DNA of 55,311 bases, from positions 1 to 55,311 of the IMG/VR virus record IMGVR_UViG_3300032032_000484, one strand, 5' to 3'. The stretch comes from a virus. The stretch's first letter is position 1, and the number at the start of each line of letters is the position of its first letter. Under the pieces are notes generated by a model, which saw only the letters and a list, made by a program, of their open reading frames with translations, did no database searches and was not told the DNA's origin. The position numbers and the translations under genes are program-made. Positions 24,709 through 32,995 of the stretch are shown here, in pieces.

Positions 24709-24917
24709 TGAAATGGAAACAAATTAAAGAAACATTATGGGGACAAAATCCTCAGCAAGAAATTGATACTTGGAAAGATCCAGATCCAGATGATGTAACA
24801 ATAGATAATGCTTACAAAACAAGATGGATTTGGTACCATACAATCCTAGCAGTAGAATTATTTCTAGTAGTTATTATTCAACTGTTAATACTATTTTTAT
24901 TGGCGGTAAAACTATGA
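24705..24917 (+). CDS. Small single-span membrane protein, unknown
   Basis: 70 residues from ATG 24705 (or 69 from ATG 24708), overlapping the queE stop. The first 48 residues are hydrophilic with a Trp/Asp-rich region (DTWKDPDPDDVTIDN). Residues about 47-70 form one hydrophobic helix (ILAVELFLVVIIQLLILFLLA) at the extreme C-terminus, a tail-anchored topology. It overlaps the phosphoribosyltransferase start by 4 nt, so it belongs to the same translation unit. Its role in a modification operon is not evident. Confidence 0.65.
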   Translation: MMKWKQIKETLWGQNPQQEIDTWKDPDPDDVTIDNAYKTRWIWYHTILAVELFLVVIIQLLILFLLAVKL

Positions 24918-25339
24918 CAGGTGACGCAACAAAACTTTATATATCGTGGGAAGATGTTAATGAATTAGTCTTTAAATTATTTAAAGAGTTAGGAAAACAA
25001 GATATAGACAAAGTGGTAGGCATATCAAGAGGTGGATTAATACCTGGTGTTATGCTTTCACATTGGCTAGGCGCTGGCTTTGAACCACTTGAATGGCAAA
25101 CTAGAGATGGTGAGTTTCAAGATAAGATTAAAGCTAACGGATTCAACAAAAATTTAAAGGGCACTATTTTTGTTGATGATATATGTGATAGTGCCTTAAC
25201 AATAAAACAGATCAAGGAAATTATTCCAAACAGCAGGTGGGCTGTATTACACCAAAAAGCAGACATAGAGCTTGACTTTGTAGGCGAAAGACTGCATAAT
25301 AACGACAAAAGATGGATAGTTTACCCTTGGGAAACATAA
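24914..25339 (+). CDS. Phosphoribosyltransferase family protein (PRTase)
   Basis: 141 residues from the ATG at 24914, which overlaps the previous stop (ATGA). It has the type I PRTase fold: IDKVVGISRGGLIPGVMLSHW is the early strand-loop with the Arg-Gly pyrophosphate loop, and GTIFVDDICDSALTIKQI is the PRPP-binding motif with two Asp. It is closest in look to xanthine/guanine-type PRTases (size, DGEFQDK, late W..YPWET). It would join a purine base to PRPP. Within a deazaguanine cluster it might salvage guanine or handle a deazapurine base; that is inference. Confidence 0.8.
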   Translation: MTGDATKLYISWEDVNELVFKLFKELGKQDIDKVVGISRGGLIPGVMLSHWLGAGFEPLEWQTRDGEFQDKIKANGFNKNLKGTIFVDDICDSALTIKQIKEIIPNSRWAVLHQKADIELDFVGERLHNNDKRWIVYPWET

Positions 25340-25357
25340 TCTCATACAGGAGACAAA

Positions 25358-26038
25358 ATGATTAGTGAAGAGATAAAAGCTAGGTTACTAGAAACAGGAC
25401 AAAGATTCCATGCGTCTGATAATATATCAGATGTTCTAGAGCCAGGCGATAAAGATAAATTGATTGATGAATTGGCTGGCAAGTTCCATGATGTTCTAAA
25501 GTCATTAGTAATAGATGTAGAAGGCGACCCTAACAGTATAGACACTGGTAGGCGTATGGCAAAAATGTATATAAACGAAATTATGTCAGGTAGATATAAT
25601 AAAATGCCAGACCCTAACAGTTTTCCTAACTATGTAGAAGATGGTTATGAAGGTATGTTGGTTGTGAGAAGTGAATTGAAAAGTGTATGTTCTCATCATC
25701 ACCAAGCAGTTCGAGGCACAGCATACATAGGACTTATTGCAGGAGATAAACTATTAGGTCTAAGTAAGTACACAAGGATTGCACAATGGTGTGCTATGCG
25801 TGGTACATTACAAGAAGAACTTAATGTTATGATCGCTAATAAGATACAAGAACATACAGGCGCTGAACATGTAGGTGTTTATGTACAAGCAACGCATGGT
25901 TGTTGTGAGAACAGAGGCATTAAGGCACATAGTTCCTTAACACAGACAACTGTATTAAGAGGCGGATTTAAAAATTCAGACTTGAAGAAAGAATTTTTCG
26001 ATAACATTAAATTACAACAAGAGTTTGCACCAAGATAA
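25358..26038 (+). CDS. folE: GTP cyclohydrolase I FolE
   Basis: 226 residues. Active-site features: Zn ligands in SVCSHHHQ (C111, H114/H115) and THGCCENRG (C182/C183), and the general 'DTGRRMAKMYINEI.SGRY' helix and GLSKYTRI loop. It converts GTP to 7,8-dihydroneopterin triphosphate, the first step to folate and to 7-deazaguanines. With QueD and QueE in the same operon the deazaguanine route is the better explanation. SD CAGGAGACAAA. Followed with a 1-nt overlap by the exonuclease gene. Confidence 0.95.
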   Translation: MISEEIKARLLETGQRFHASDNISDVLEPGDKDKLIDELAGKFHDVLKSLVIDVEGDPNSIDTGRRMAKMYINEIMSGRYNKMPDPNSFPNYVEDGYEGMLVVRSELKSVCSHHHQAVRGTAYIGLIAGDKLLGLSKYTRIAQWCAMRGTLQEELNVMIANKIQEHTGAEHVGVYVQATHGCCENRGIKAHSSLTQTTVLRGGFKNSDLKKEFFDNIKLQQEFAPR

Positions 26039-26547
26039 TGAATATTAATGGTAAACATGTAGTCGTTGATTTAGAAACACTTAGTACACATGCAGATGCA
26101 TGTATTGTTTCTATTGGTGCAGTGCTTATTGACAACTTAGAAATCTCAGATACATTTTATATTAATGTTGATGGTAGAACTTGTAAAGAAGCAGGACTAC
26201 ATATAGAACCTGATACAATAAAATGGTGGGGCGAACAAAGTAAAGAGGCACAAGAAGCTTGGCAAAAGAATCCTGTTCCATTACAAGAAGCAATTGATAA
26301 ATTTACATTATGGTATGGCAAAGAGTCTATTCCTATTTGGGGGTACGGTGCTAACTTTGATGTAGTAATATTAGAGAGTGCTTATAGAGCCTTGAACATG
26401 CCTTTCCCTTGGAAGTTCTGGGACATCTCTTGTTTAAGAACAATAATGAATGTCTTAGATAAAAGATTACCTAAGGCAAACAATCACAATGCGTTAGATG
26501 ATGCTACGGCAGAGGCGAAAGTATTAATTGAGATATTAAAATCATGA
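26038..26547 (+). CDS. DEDDh-type 3'-5' exonuclease
   Basis: 169 residues. Exo I: KHVVVDLETLSTHAD (D10, E12). Exo II: GYGANFDVVILE with the second Asp. Exo III: NNHNALDDATAEA with His and Asp. All five catalytic residues of the DEDDh superfamily are present. The 'KWWGEQSKEAQEAW' insert is typical of the small phage/Rv2179c-like branch (DexA-like). It degrades single-stranded nucleic acid 3' to 5'; substrate RNA or DNA is not determined. It overlaps folE by 1 nt and the DpdA-like gene by 4 nt. Confidence 0.85.
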   Translation: MNINGKHVVVDLETLSTHADACIVSIGAVLIDNLEISDTFYINVDGRTCKEAGLHIEPDTIKWWGEQSKEAQEAWQKNPVPLQEAIDKFTLWYGKESIPIWGYGANFDVVILESAYRALNMPFPWKFWDISCLRTIMNVLDKRLPKANNHNALDDATAEAKVLIEILKS

Positions 26548-27812
26548 GTAGAAAATTAGATTATGTAGTTTCAGGCACAAGTTATATGAGGTTTAGTAAC
26601 CCAGGTATAGCTAAAGACGAAACGAATTCAAGCATTATTAATGTGCTTATAGACAAGCTGGTAACAGATGTTCACAGTCATAAATTTAGTATGTTATATA
26701 ACGGACATACAGAGTCCAGCTTTGGAGATAGATTTACAGCATATAAGGATCATGTACATGAGATACATGCAGACTCAGGTGGACTACAAATTGTTACTCA
26801 AGGTATGACTATTACAGATGAATTAAAAGATAAAGTATATGAGAACCAGGCAAAGTGGGCTGATGTAGGTATGTGCTTTGATGAGATACCTGTAGTCCTT
26901 ACAGGAGATAGATCAGATAGAAACGATACAAAAGCTAGGTTCTTTGACTTTGAAAATTATGAAGAACTAGCTCGTAAGACAGGTAGAAATGTTAAACGAC
27001 AATTAGAAATATTTGAAAAGAATGATAGTAAGTGTAAACCTTATATTATCCTACAAGGTAATTGTGTTGATACATATCTTAGATGGTATGAACTTCTAAT
27101 GGAGGAAGTACCTGCAGAATGGCATGATAGAATTGGTGGTGTAGCAATGGGAGCAGCAGCTCTAGGCACAGGTCCACTTGAAGATGTTAAACGAGCCTTT
27201 ATTGCTAGTGAGATTGCTAAGGTATGGCCACAAGAAACTATGCACCTACATGTATTAGGAGTAGGTAGTATTAGGCGTATGATTCCTTATCTAGTCTTTT
27301 GTCAGAACGGTTTGTATGACAATGTAGAAATATCTTATGACTCTACTACACATAGCAGGGCGGTTGAGACAGGTTTATACTACATGGGACAAGGCACAAC
27401 TAAGTTCAGTAGAAAAATGTCTAATTTGTATCGAGAAATGTACGATAATGTGCAGGAAACGATCCAATTAGGCGTAGAATTAGACGAATTTCACACCATT
27501 ATGAACACACCTAGCATGAAGGCAAAAGAGAAATATGGCAATTTAAACAAATGGATCTATGTTAGAACAGCATTTATCCTTATGTCCATTAGAAACTTTA
27601 TGGGGCATCTAGAACAGATGATGAATGACAAAGAAACCTTATTGAAGTTTACGGGTAAGATGAAACTTGACGGACAGTTCAGGAACCTCTATAATGTAAC
27701 TAATCGTGAGCAGTTTGATGCTTGGGAAAATAACCAGTACTTAGGTGGTAGTATGAAATCAATGGCAGTAGGCACAGAAGCACCTAGTAGTTTAGAGGAC
27801 TTATTTGAATGA
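26544..27812 (+). CDS. dpdA: DpdA-like 7-deazaguanine DNA transglycosylase (TGT superfamily)
   Basis: 422 residues. It has TGT-superfamily motifs: HADSGGLQIV (D77; compare DSGGFQ of tRNA-guanine transglycosylase), HLHVLGVGS at 233-241 (compare YLMGVG) and EISYDSTTHSRA with candidate nucleophile D265 (compare FDCVLPTR). The C-terminal Zn motif CXCXXC of tRNA enzymes is absent. Phage members of this type (DpdA) exchange guanine in DNA for a deazaguanine, and the surrounding FolE, QueD and QueE make that the likely role. It ends SSLEDLFE, close to the ATLEDLFA end of gp43 in this genome. Overlaps both neighbours by 4 nt. Confidence 0.82.
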   Translation: MSRKLDYVVSGTSYMRFSNPGIAKDETNSSIINVLIDKLVTDVHSHKFSMLYNGHTESSFGDRFTAYKDHVHEIHADSGGLQIVTQGMTITDELKDKVYENQAKWADVGMCFDEIPVVLTGDRSDRNDTKARFFDFENYEELARKTGRNVKRQLEIFEKNDSKCKPYIILQGNCVDTYLRWYELLMEEVPAEWHDRIGGVAMGAAALGTGPLEDVKRAFIASEIAKVWPQETMHLHVLGVGSIRRMIPYLVFCQNGLYDNVEISYDSTTHSRAVETGLYYMGQGTTKFSRKMSNLYREMYDNVQETIQLGVELDEFHTIMNTPSMKAKEKYGNLNKWIYVRTAFILMSIRNFMGHLEQMMNDKETLLKFTGKMKLDGQFRNLYNVTNREQFDAWENNQYLGGSMKSMAVGTEAPSSLEDLFE

Positions 27813-28375
27813 ATATATTTTTACTTAATGAAAATCCATTGTTGTGTGCAGAACAACATTGTGATAAACATGTTGTTAAAATGGTAATTGAATATGCACA
27901 GCTTATGTCTACAGCACATAGGTACTTAGACGGAGAATTATATGGAGAGCTTACAGACAAAGGTAGAAAAATTAAAAGGTGGCGACATCCAAACTCTAAC
28001 ATGGAGTCTACTTTATACAAGGCCAGTCATGTCAACCATCCAGATGGTTTGTGGGTTAGAAATAGTAATGCCAATTACGATTATCTATATGATCTATGGT
28101 TTAAATTATGTAAAGAATATACTCACAGGTATGGTAGGTTACACTTAACACAAGAAAAATTAGAACACTTACTTAGGTATGCACCTAAGAATATTCCACA
28201 TGCTGATACAGCAGATGTAAAAGGCTTGCCACTAGCAATGCCTGATGATGTAAAAGGTGAGAGTGTAGTCAACTCTTATCGTAGGTATTACAACAAATAT
28301 AAAATTGACTTTGCTAAATATACAAACAGAGAGGAACCAACATGGCTAACAAGGCATACCGTAAACGCTATATAA
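27809..28375 (+). CDS. Conserved phage protein of unknown function (His/Asp-rich helical)
   Basis: 188 residues, starting MNIFLLNENPLLCAEQHCDKH, then VVKMVIEYAQLMSTAHRYL. The pattern 'NP..CA..H.DKHVVKM..E.AQL.STAHR' recurs in hypothetical proteins of many tailed phages, but I know no proven function. Later conserved-looking parts are ASHVNHPDGLWVRNSNANYDY and ESVVNSYRRYYNKYKIDFAKY. The clustered His and Asp could form a metal or catalytic site. Its place between DpdA and a QueD-fold protein suggests a part in base modification or nucleotide handling. A DNA glycosylase-like role is conceivable, unproven. Confidence 0.6.
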   Translation: MNIFLLNENPLLCAEQHCDKHVVKMVIEYAQLMSTAHRYLDGELYGELTDKGRKIKRWRHPNSNMESTLYKASHVNHPDGLWVRNSNANYDYLYDLWFKLCKEYTHRYGRLHLTQEKLEHLLRYAPKNIPHADTADVKGLPLAMPDDVKGESVVNSYRRYYNKYKIDFAKYTNREEPTWLTRHTVNAI

Positions 28376-28737
28376 AAGTAAGCTTTCAGAAAGAAGGAGT
28401 ACACTTCTTCCCTGGAGCAGATACAAATCCTAAATATGCTACAGGCGATTGGGATGATGTTAGCTTCTTAGGATATCCTCATAGGCACATGTTCCATTTC
28501 TATATTACATTAGGAGTTACACATAACGATCGTGATGTAGAGTTCATACAATTTAAGCGTGAACTAGAAAGAACTTTTGATCAAGGTGTAATTAAACTAG
28601 ACCACCAATCATGTGAAATGATTGGCGAATCACTTATAAATTATATAGAAGAGAAGTATCCTAACAGAGCTGTTAGAGTTGAAGTATTTGAGGATAATGA
28701 AAACGGAGGCATCATAGAAAATGATTTATTTAGTTGA
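28342..28737 (+). CDS. QueD/PTPS-superfamily T-fold protein (second copy)
   Basis: 131 residues. It follows the T-fold pattern of 6-carboxytetrahydropterin synthase: a first strand with H21 (VSFQKEGVHFFPG), an HRH pair H47/H49 (YPHRHMFHFYITL) giving a possible full Zn triad, DVEFIQFKRELE, LDHQSCEMIGESL and E117 in VRVEVFED. The usual catalytic Cys before the HxH is not present. The end is IIENDLFS. It is therefore a divergent QueD relative, perhaps acting on a pterin or deazapurine intermediate. It overlaps its upstream neighbour by 34 nt with GAGG before the ATG. Fold assignment is by eye. Confidence 0.55.
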   Translation: MANKAYRKRYIKVSFQKEGVHFFPGADTNPKYATGDWDDVSFLGYPHRHMFHFYITLGVTHNDRDVEFIQFKRELERTFDQGVIKLDHQSCEMIGESLINYIEEKYPNRAVRVEVFEDNENGGIIENDLFS

Positions 28738-29794
28738 TTTAGAATATGTAGAAACTAGATATACTGCCCAATGGAAAACAGAATTCCCTCAGCAAATAGC
28801 AGATGAGACTGGACAAGACATTACAGTTATTGAAGGTCCAGAAGAAATAGCAGCATGCACAACACCAGGTGCTTTTTTAAACTTTGCAGGCACAAACATT
28901 TATAAAGCAGAACAAGTAAAATTGTTAGCAGAGTACTTTAATAATAATCAGATTAAGAATGGAGATCACTTTGTTTTTGCAGACGCTTGGCATCCAGGTA
29001 TAATTAATCTTAAATATATGTTAGATCTATTTCAGATAGATGCAACAATACATGCACTATGGCATGCAGGCAGTTATGATCCACAAGATTTTTTAGGTAG
29101 AAAGATAGGCAATAAACCTTGGGTTAGACATACAGAATTAGCTTTCTTCGATGCTATAGATAAAAATTATTTTGCTAGTAATTTTCATATAGAAATGTTT
29201 GCTAGTACATTCTTTAATCCTTCAGACGAAGAATATATTAATAGTAAAATTGTTAGAACAGGCTGGCCTATGGAGTACTTAGGTAACTACATACAAGCAG
29301 GTAGAATAGAAAAAGACAATATTATTTTATTCCCTCACAGAGATGCACCTGAGAAACAACTAAGTATATTTAAAGATTTAGAAAAAGAATTACCACAATA
29401 TAAATGGATTAATTGTAACGAATATAATTTAACTAAGGTTGAATATAATCAGTTACTTGAACAATCCAAGATGGTATTCTCAGCAAACTTACAAGAAACA
29501 TTAGGCATTAGCTGTTATGAAATACTAATGGCAGGAGGTATGCCTCTTGTTCCTAATAGACTATCTTATGTAGAAATGTATGAGGATATATTTAAGTACC
29601 CTACGCAATTTACAAAAGACTGGAAAGGATATCAAGACAATAAAAGTATTCTATTAGGCAAGATAGAAACAATGATGGAAAATTTTAATTCACCTGAAAT
29701 ACAAGGTGCAATTAAGAGTAATAGAGACACGCTGAAGACACAATACTTCTCGGCAACAAACATATATCAGGAGTTAATGAATGAGAAAATTTAA
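28721..29794 (+). CDS. GT-B-type glycosyltransferase-like protein
   Basis: 357 residues. The C-terminal half has the donor-binding signature of GT4-type enzymes: IILFPHRDAPEKQ near 206, then SANLQETLGISCYEILMAGGM with PLVPNRLSYVEMYE near 252-285, the Glu-rich loop binding the nucleotide sugar. The N-terminal half (FADAWHPGIINLKYMLDLF, HALWHAGSYDPQDF) looks like the acceptor domain. Target unknown: it could glycosylate a modified base, a virion protein or a host surface glycan. Embedded in the deazaguanine operon, overlapping genes on both sides, which favours a linked role. Confidence 0.7.
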   Translation: MIYLVDLEYVETRYTAQWKTEFPQQIADETGQDITVIEGPEEIAACTTPGAFLNFAGTNIYKAEQVKLLAEYFNNNQIKNGDHFVFADAWHPGIINLKYMLDLFQIDATIHALWHAGSYDPQDFLGRKIGNKPWVRHTELAFFDAIDKNYFASNFHIEMFASTFFNPSDEEYINSKIVRTGWPMEYLGNYIQAGRIEKDNIILFPHRDAPEKQLSIFKDLEKELPQYKWINCNEYNLTKVEYNQLLEQSKMVFSANLQETLGISCYEILMAGGMPLVPNRLSYVEMYEDIFKYPTQFTKDWKGYQDNKSILLGKIETMMENFNSPEIQGAIKSNRDTLKTQYFSATNIYQELMNEKI

Positions 29795-30236
29795 ATATTT
29801 ATCTACAAAAACATATGGACATGAGGAAGGCTTATCATGTGTATTTAGACAACCCTTGGCCTTACATAGTCATTGCAGTTTATTACATGGATATGCTTTA
29901 TCTTTTAGTTTTAAGTTTGGTTGTGAGAAATTAGACGACAAGAATTGGGTAGTAGATTTTGGCAACTTAAAGGAATTAAAAAAGTGGTTGAAAGATTCTT
30001 TTGATCACAAACATGCAGTAGCAAAAGACGATCCTGAGATGGGAACATTTCTTAAACTAGAAGAACAAGGATTGTCAGAAGTAGTAGTAATGAATGGTGT
30101 TGGTTGTGAGAAATTTGCAGAACAAGCATTTCATTATGCAGATGAATTAGTAAGTAACTTGACAGACGGCAGATGTTATGCTGTCTCATGTGAAGTTAGG
30201 GAACACGGGGCTAACAGCGCTATATACGAGGGCTAA
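29781..30236 (+). CDS. queD: 6-carboxytetrahydropterin synthase QueD-like (PTPS family)
   Basis: 151 residues. FRQPLALHSHCSLLHGYALSF carries the PTPS-like C32-x-x-L-H36-G motif, with H31 upstream; the second His of the usual HGH is Tyr here. WVVDFGNLKELKKWLKDSFDH fits the family's 'vvDFg.lK..l....lDH', and REHGANSAIYE is the C-terminal Glu strand. Proteins of this variant are usually annotated PTPS in marine T4-like phages. QueD makes 6-carboxy-tetrahydropterin from FolE product, feeding QueE. SD CAGGAG. Last gene of the operon, 3 nt before gp47. Confidence 0.8.
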   Translation: MRKFKYLSTKTYGHEEGLSCVFRQPLALHSHCSLLHGYALSFSFKFGCEKLDDKNWVVDFGNLKELKKWLKDSFDHKHAVAKDDPEMGTFLKLEEQGLSEVVVMNGVGCEKFAEQAFHYADELVSNLTDGRCYAVSCEVREHGANSAIYEG

Positions 30237-30239
30237 CTT

Positions 30240-31301
30240 ATGAAAGTAGCTCTAGTTACAGACACCCATTTTGGTGCCAGAAGTGATAGTCTAGCTTTCG
30301 ATGCTTACTTTGCTAAGTTTTATGACGAAACATTCTTTCCTTATTTAAAAGAACATGATATTAAAACTGTATGCCACTTGGGTGACATATTTGATAGACG
30401 AAAGTATATAAATTTTAATACATTGAAGTCCTGTAAAAGATACTTCTTTAAACAGGCAGAGGATTTAGGTATAGACATACACATGATTCCAGGTAATCAT
30501 GATACCTATTTTAAAAATACAAATGATGTAAACAGCCCTGACTTATTGTTAGGAGAATATAACAACATAACATTATATCAGGAACCAACAGAAATAATGT
30601 TAGATAGAGAGAAGGTACTTTACCTTCCATGGATATGTGGTGAGAATTATGACAGGACTATGGCCAAAATTAAAGAATCTGACGCAAAGACTTGCTTCGG
30701 ACATTTCGAGTTCGCAGGTTACTTCCTTCTTCCTGGAATGCCTAATCTCCATGGCATGGATACTGACGCTTTTGTTGACTTTGATCTTGTGGTCAGTGGC
30801 CATTTCCATCATCGCCATAGCAGAGGGAATATTACATATATGGGCAACCCTTATGAAATCACTTGGTCTGACTATAAAGACCCTAGAGGTTTCGCCATAT
30901 ATGACACGGTTAAAAGAGATTTGGAGTACATCAACAACCCGTTTAGAATCTTCCACAAGATTTATTACGACGATTCAGATTTCGAGGGGAGCAATGCCAT
31001 TAGCAATTTTGATTTTACTAGTGTCGTTGGTTCTAATGTTAAACTAATTGTAAATAAAAAGACAGACTATAAAAAGTTTGATGTCTTTGTAGACAAATTA
31101 TACACATGCAATCTAATTGATCTAAAAATTATTGAAGACTTCTCAGAGTTTGAGGATGAGGCATTGGGTGAGGAAATAGATCTAGAAGATACAATGACAT
31201 TGCTAAAAGAATATGTTGATGTTGTTGAAACAGATTTAGACAAACAACGAATTAAAAATTTACTACAGAGCCTATACATCGAGGCACAAGATACAGTATG
31301 A
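30240..31301 (+). CDS. gp47: Recombination endonuclease subunit gp47 (SbcD/Mre11-like)
   Basis: 353 residues (T4 gp47 339). Calcineurin-like phosphoesterase motifs in order: ALVTDTHFGAR (D8, H10), CHLGDIFDRR (D49), IPGNHDTY (N86, H87), and VVSGHFHHRH. It is the nuclease half of the gp46/gp47 complex that resects DNA ends for recombination-dependent replication and degrades host DNA. The last codons overlap gp46 (ATGA), so the subunits are coupled. It directly follows the deazaguanine operon. Confidence 0.95.
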   Translation: MKVALVTDTHFGARSDSLAFDAYFAKFYDETFFPYLKEHDIKTVCHLGDIFDRRKYINFNTLKSCKRYFFKQAEDLGIDIHMIPGNHDTYFKNTNDVNSPDLLLGEYNNITLYQEPTEIMLDREKVLYLPWICGENYDRTMAKIKESDAKTCFGHFEFAGYFLLPGMPNLHGMDTDAFVDFDLVVSGHFHHRHSRGNITYMGNPYEITWSDYKDPRGFAIYDTVKRDLEYINNPFRIFHKIYYDDSDFEGSNAISNFDFTSVVGSNVKLIVNKKTDYKKFDVFVDKLYTCNLIDLKIIEDFSEFEDEALGEEIDLEDTMTLLKEYVDVVETDLDKQRIKNLLQSLYIEAQDTV

Positions 31302-32995
31302 TACAATTTAAAAATATTAAATGGAAAAATTTCCTGTCGACTGGTAATGCTTATACAGAGATTGATTTTACAAAGTCTCCTAGTACATTAATTATAGGTG
31401 AGAACGGTTCAGGTAAATCTACATTATTAGATGCTTTGACATTTGCATTATTTAATAAACCTTTTAGGAATGTATCTAAGCCCCAACTTATTAATACTAT
31501 TAATGGCAAGAATTGTTTAGTAGAAATAGCATTTAGTATAGGCACAAAGAACTATACTATTAAGAGAGGACTACAACCTAGAGTATTTGATATTACAATT
31601 AATGGAGACTTGTTAGATAAGAATGCTAACATAAGAGACTTCCAAAAATATCTAGAAGAGAATATTCTAAAACTTAATTACAAGTCTTTTACACAAATTG
31701 TTATGTTAGGTAGTGCCTCATTTACACCTTTCATGCAGTTACACTTGGGTGCTAGGCGAGAGATTATTGAGGATATATTAGACATCAGTATCTTTACAAG
31801 CATGAATGCTGTACTTAAAGGCAAGCTTACACAATTAGAAAACGATAAAAGAATTATAGAAGGTGAGATAGATGTTGCAAAACAAAAGTGTAATCTTCAA
31901 GAAACATATATAAAAACATTGGAGGATGATAAATCATCTAAAGTCACACAGATCTTAAAAGACATTAAGGAGACTGATAATGCGATCGAGACGGCTACTG
32001 AAGAAGCTCAGCGATTCGGGAAGGAGAAGCAGGAGGTTGGTCCTGTTAGCGAAAAGAAAAGAAAACTTGAAGAATTTAGAAGCAAGTTCGAAAGTCAAAT
32101 TGCCAACCACAGAAAAGAACTAGAGTTCTTCCACAACAATGAAGAGTGTCCTACTTGCCAGCAAGGCATAGAACACGATCACAAAGATTTAATGACACAA
32201 AGAGATGAACAAAAAATCTCTGAACTTGAAACAGCTCTAGAAGAACTGAATACGAAGTATAGCGAGGTAGAAGTATTAGTACAAAAGGTTCAAGAGTTAG
32301 ATGAAAAGATAATAGAAACAAACAATGAAGTCATTACACAACAAAGAATACAACAGCGCCTACAGTTAGAACTTAGTGATACAGAACACAAGACAGGCAA
32401 CATTAAAGATGAGAAAACAAAACTTAAAACTCTAGCAAAGAGTACACTTAAAAAGGTTGAAAGTAGAAGTGAACTAAGCAACAACGAACATTATTTTAAT
32501 GTTGCTAAGTCTATGTTACAGGATACCGGAATCAAGACAAAGATTATAAAAGCATATCTACCTATAATAAATAAATTAGTTAACAAATATTTAGCAGCAA
32601 TGGATTTCTTTGTTCAGTTTGATTTAGACGAAACATTTAAAGAAACTATTAAGAGTAGAGGCAGAGATAAATTTAGTTACGCATCTTTTAGTGAAGGTGA
32701 AAAACAAAGAATAGATTTAGCATTAGTTTTTACATGGAGAACTATTGCTAAGATGAAGAACAGCGCTAGTACAAATATTTTATTATTAGATGAAGTGTTT
32801 GATAGTAGTTTAGATGTTAATGGTACAGACTATGTTATGGAATTGTTGAACACAATAGGCGAAGATACAAATGTCTTTGTAATCTCGCACAAGGGTGATC
32901 AACTATTTGACAAGTTTAGATCTGTAGTTAGATTTGAAAAAAGACAAAACTATTCTGTATTAGAGAATAGGAAAAAAGAAAATGAAATACACTGA
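31298..32995 (+). CDS. gp46: Recombination endonuclease subunit gp46 (SbcC/Rad50-like)
   Basis: 565 residues (T4 gp46 560). Walker A IIGENGSGKSTLLDALTFALF at about 32-40, Q-loop near SFTQIVMLGSASFTPFM, long coiled coils, a Zn-hook NEECPTCQQG near 285, ABC signature SYASFSEGEKQRIDLAL near 465 and Walker B ILLLDEVFDSSLD. It forms the ATP-driven clamp partner of gp47. Overlaps gp47 by 4 nt and the next methyltransferase by 14 nt. Confidence 0.95.
   Translation: MIQFKNIKWKNFLSTGNAYTEIDFTKSPSTLIIGENGSGKSTLLDALTFALFNKPFRNVSKPQLINTINGKNCLVEIAFSIGTKNYTIKRGLQPRVFDITINGDLLDKNANIRDFQKYLEENILKLNYKSFTQIVMLGSASFTPFMQLHLGARREIIEDILDISIFTSMNAVLKGKLTQLENDKRIIEGEIDVAKQKCNLQETYIKTLEDDKSSKVTQILKDIKETDNAIETATEEAQRFGKEKQEVGPVSEKKRKLEEFRSKFESQIANHRKELEFFHNNEECPTCQQGIEHDHKDLMTQRDEQKISELETALEELNTKYSEVEVLVQKVQELDEKIIETNNEVITQQRIQQRLQLELSDTEHKTGNIKDEKTKLKTLAKSTLKKVESRSELSNNEHYFNVAKSMLQDTGIKTKIIKAYLPIINKLVNKYLAAMDFFVQFDLDETFKETIKSRGRDKFSYASFSEGEKQRIDLALVFTWRTIAKMKNSASTNILLLDEVFDSSLDVNGTDYVMELLNTIGEDTNVFVISHKGDQLFDKFRSVVRFEKRQNYSVLENRKKENEIH

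Noticed and set aside
30600-31047. Frames on both strands inside gp47
   Set aside because: gp47 motifs run without interruption; the other frames lack features.
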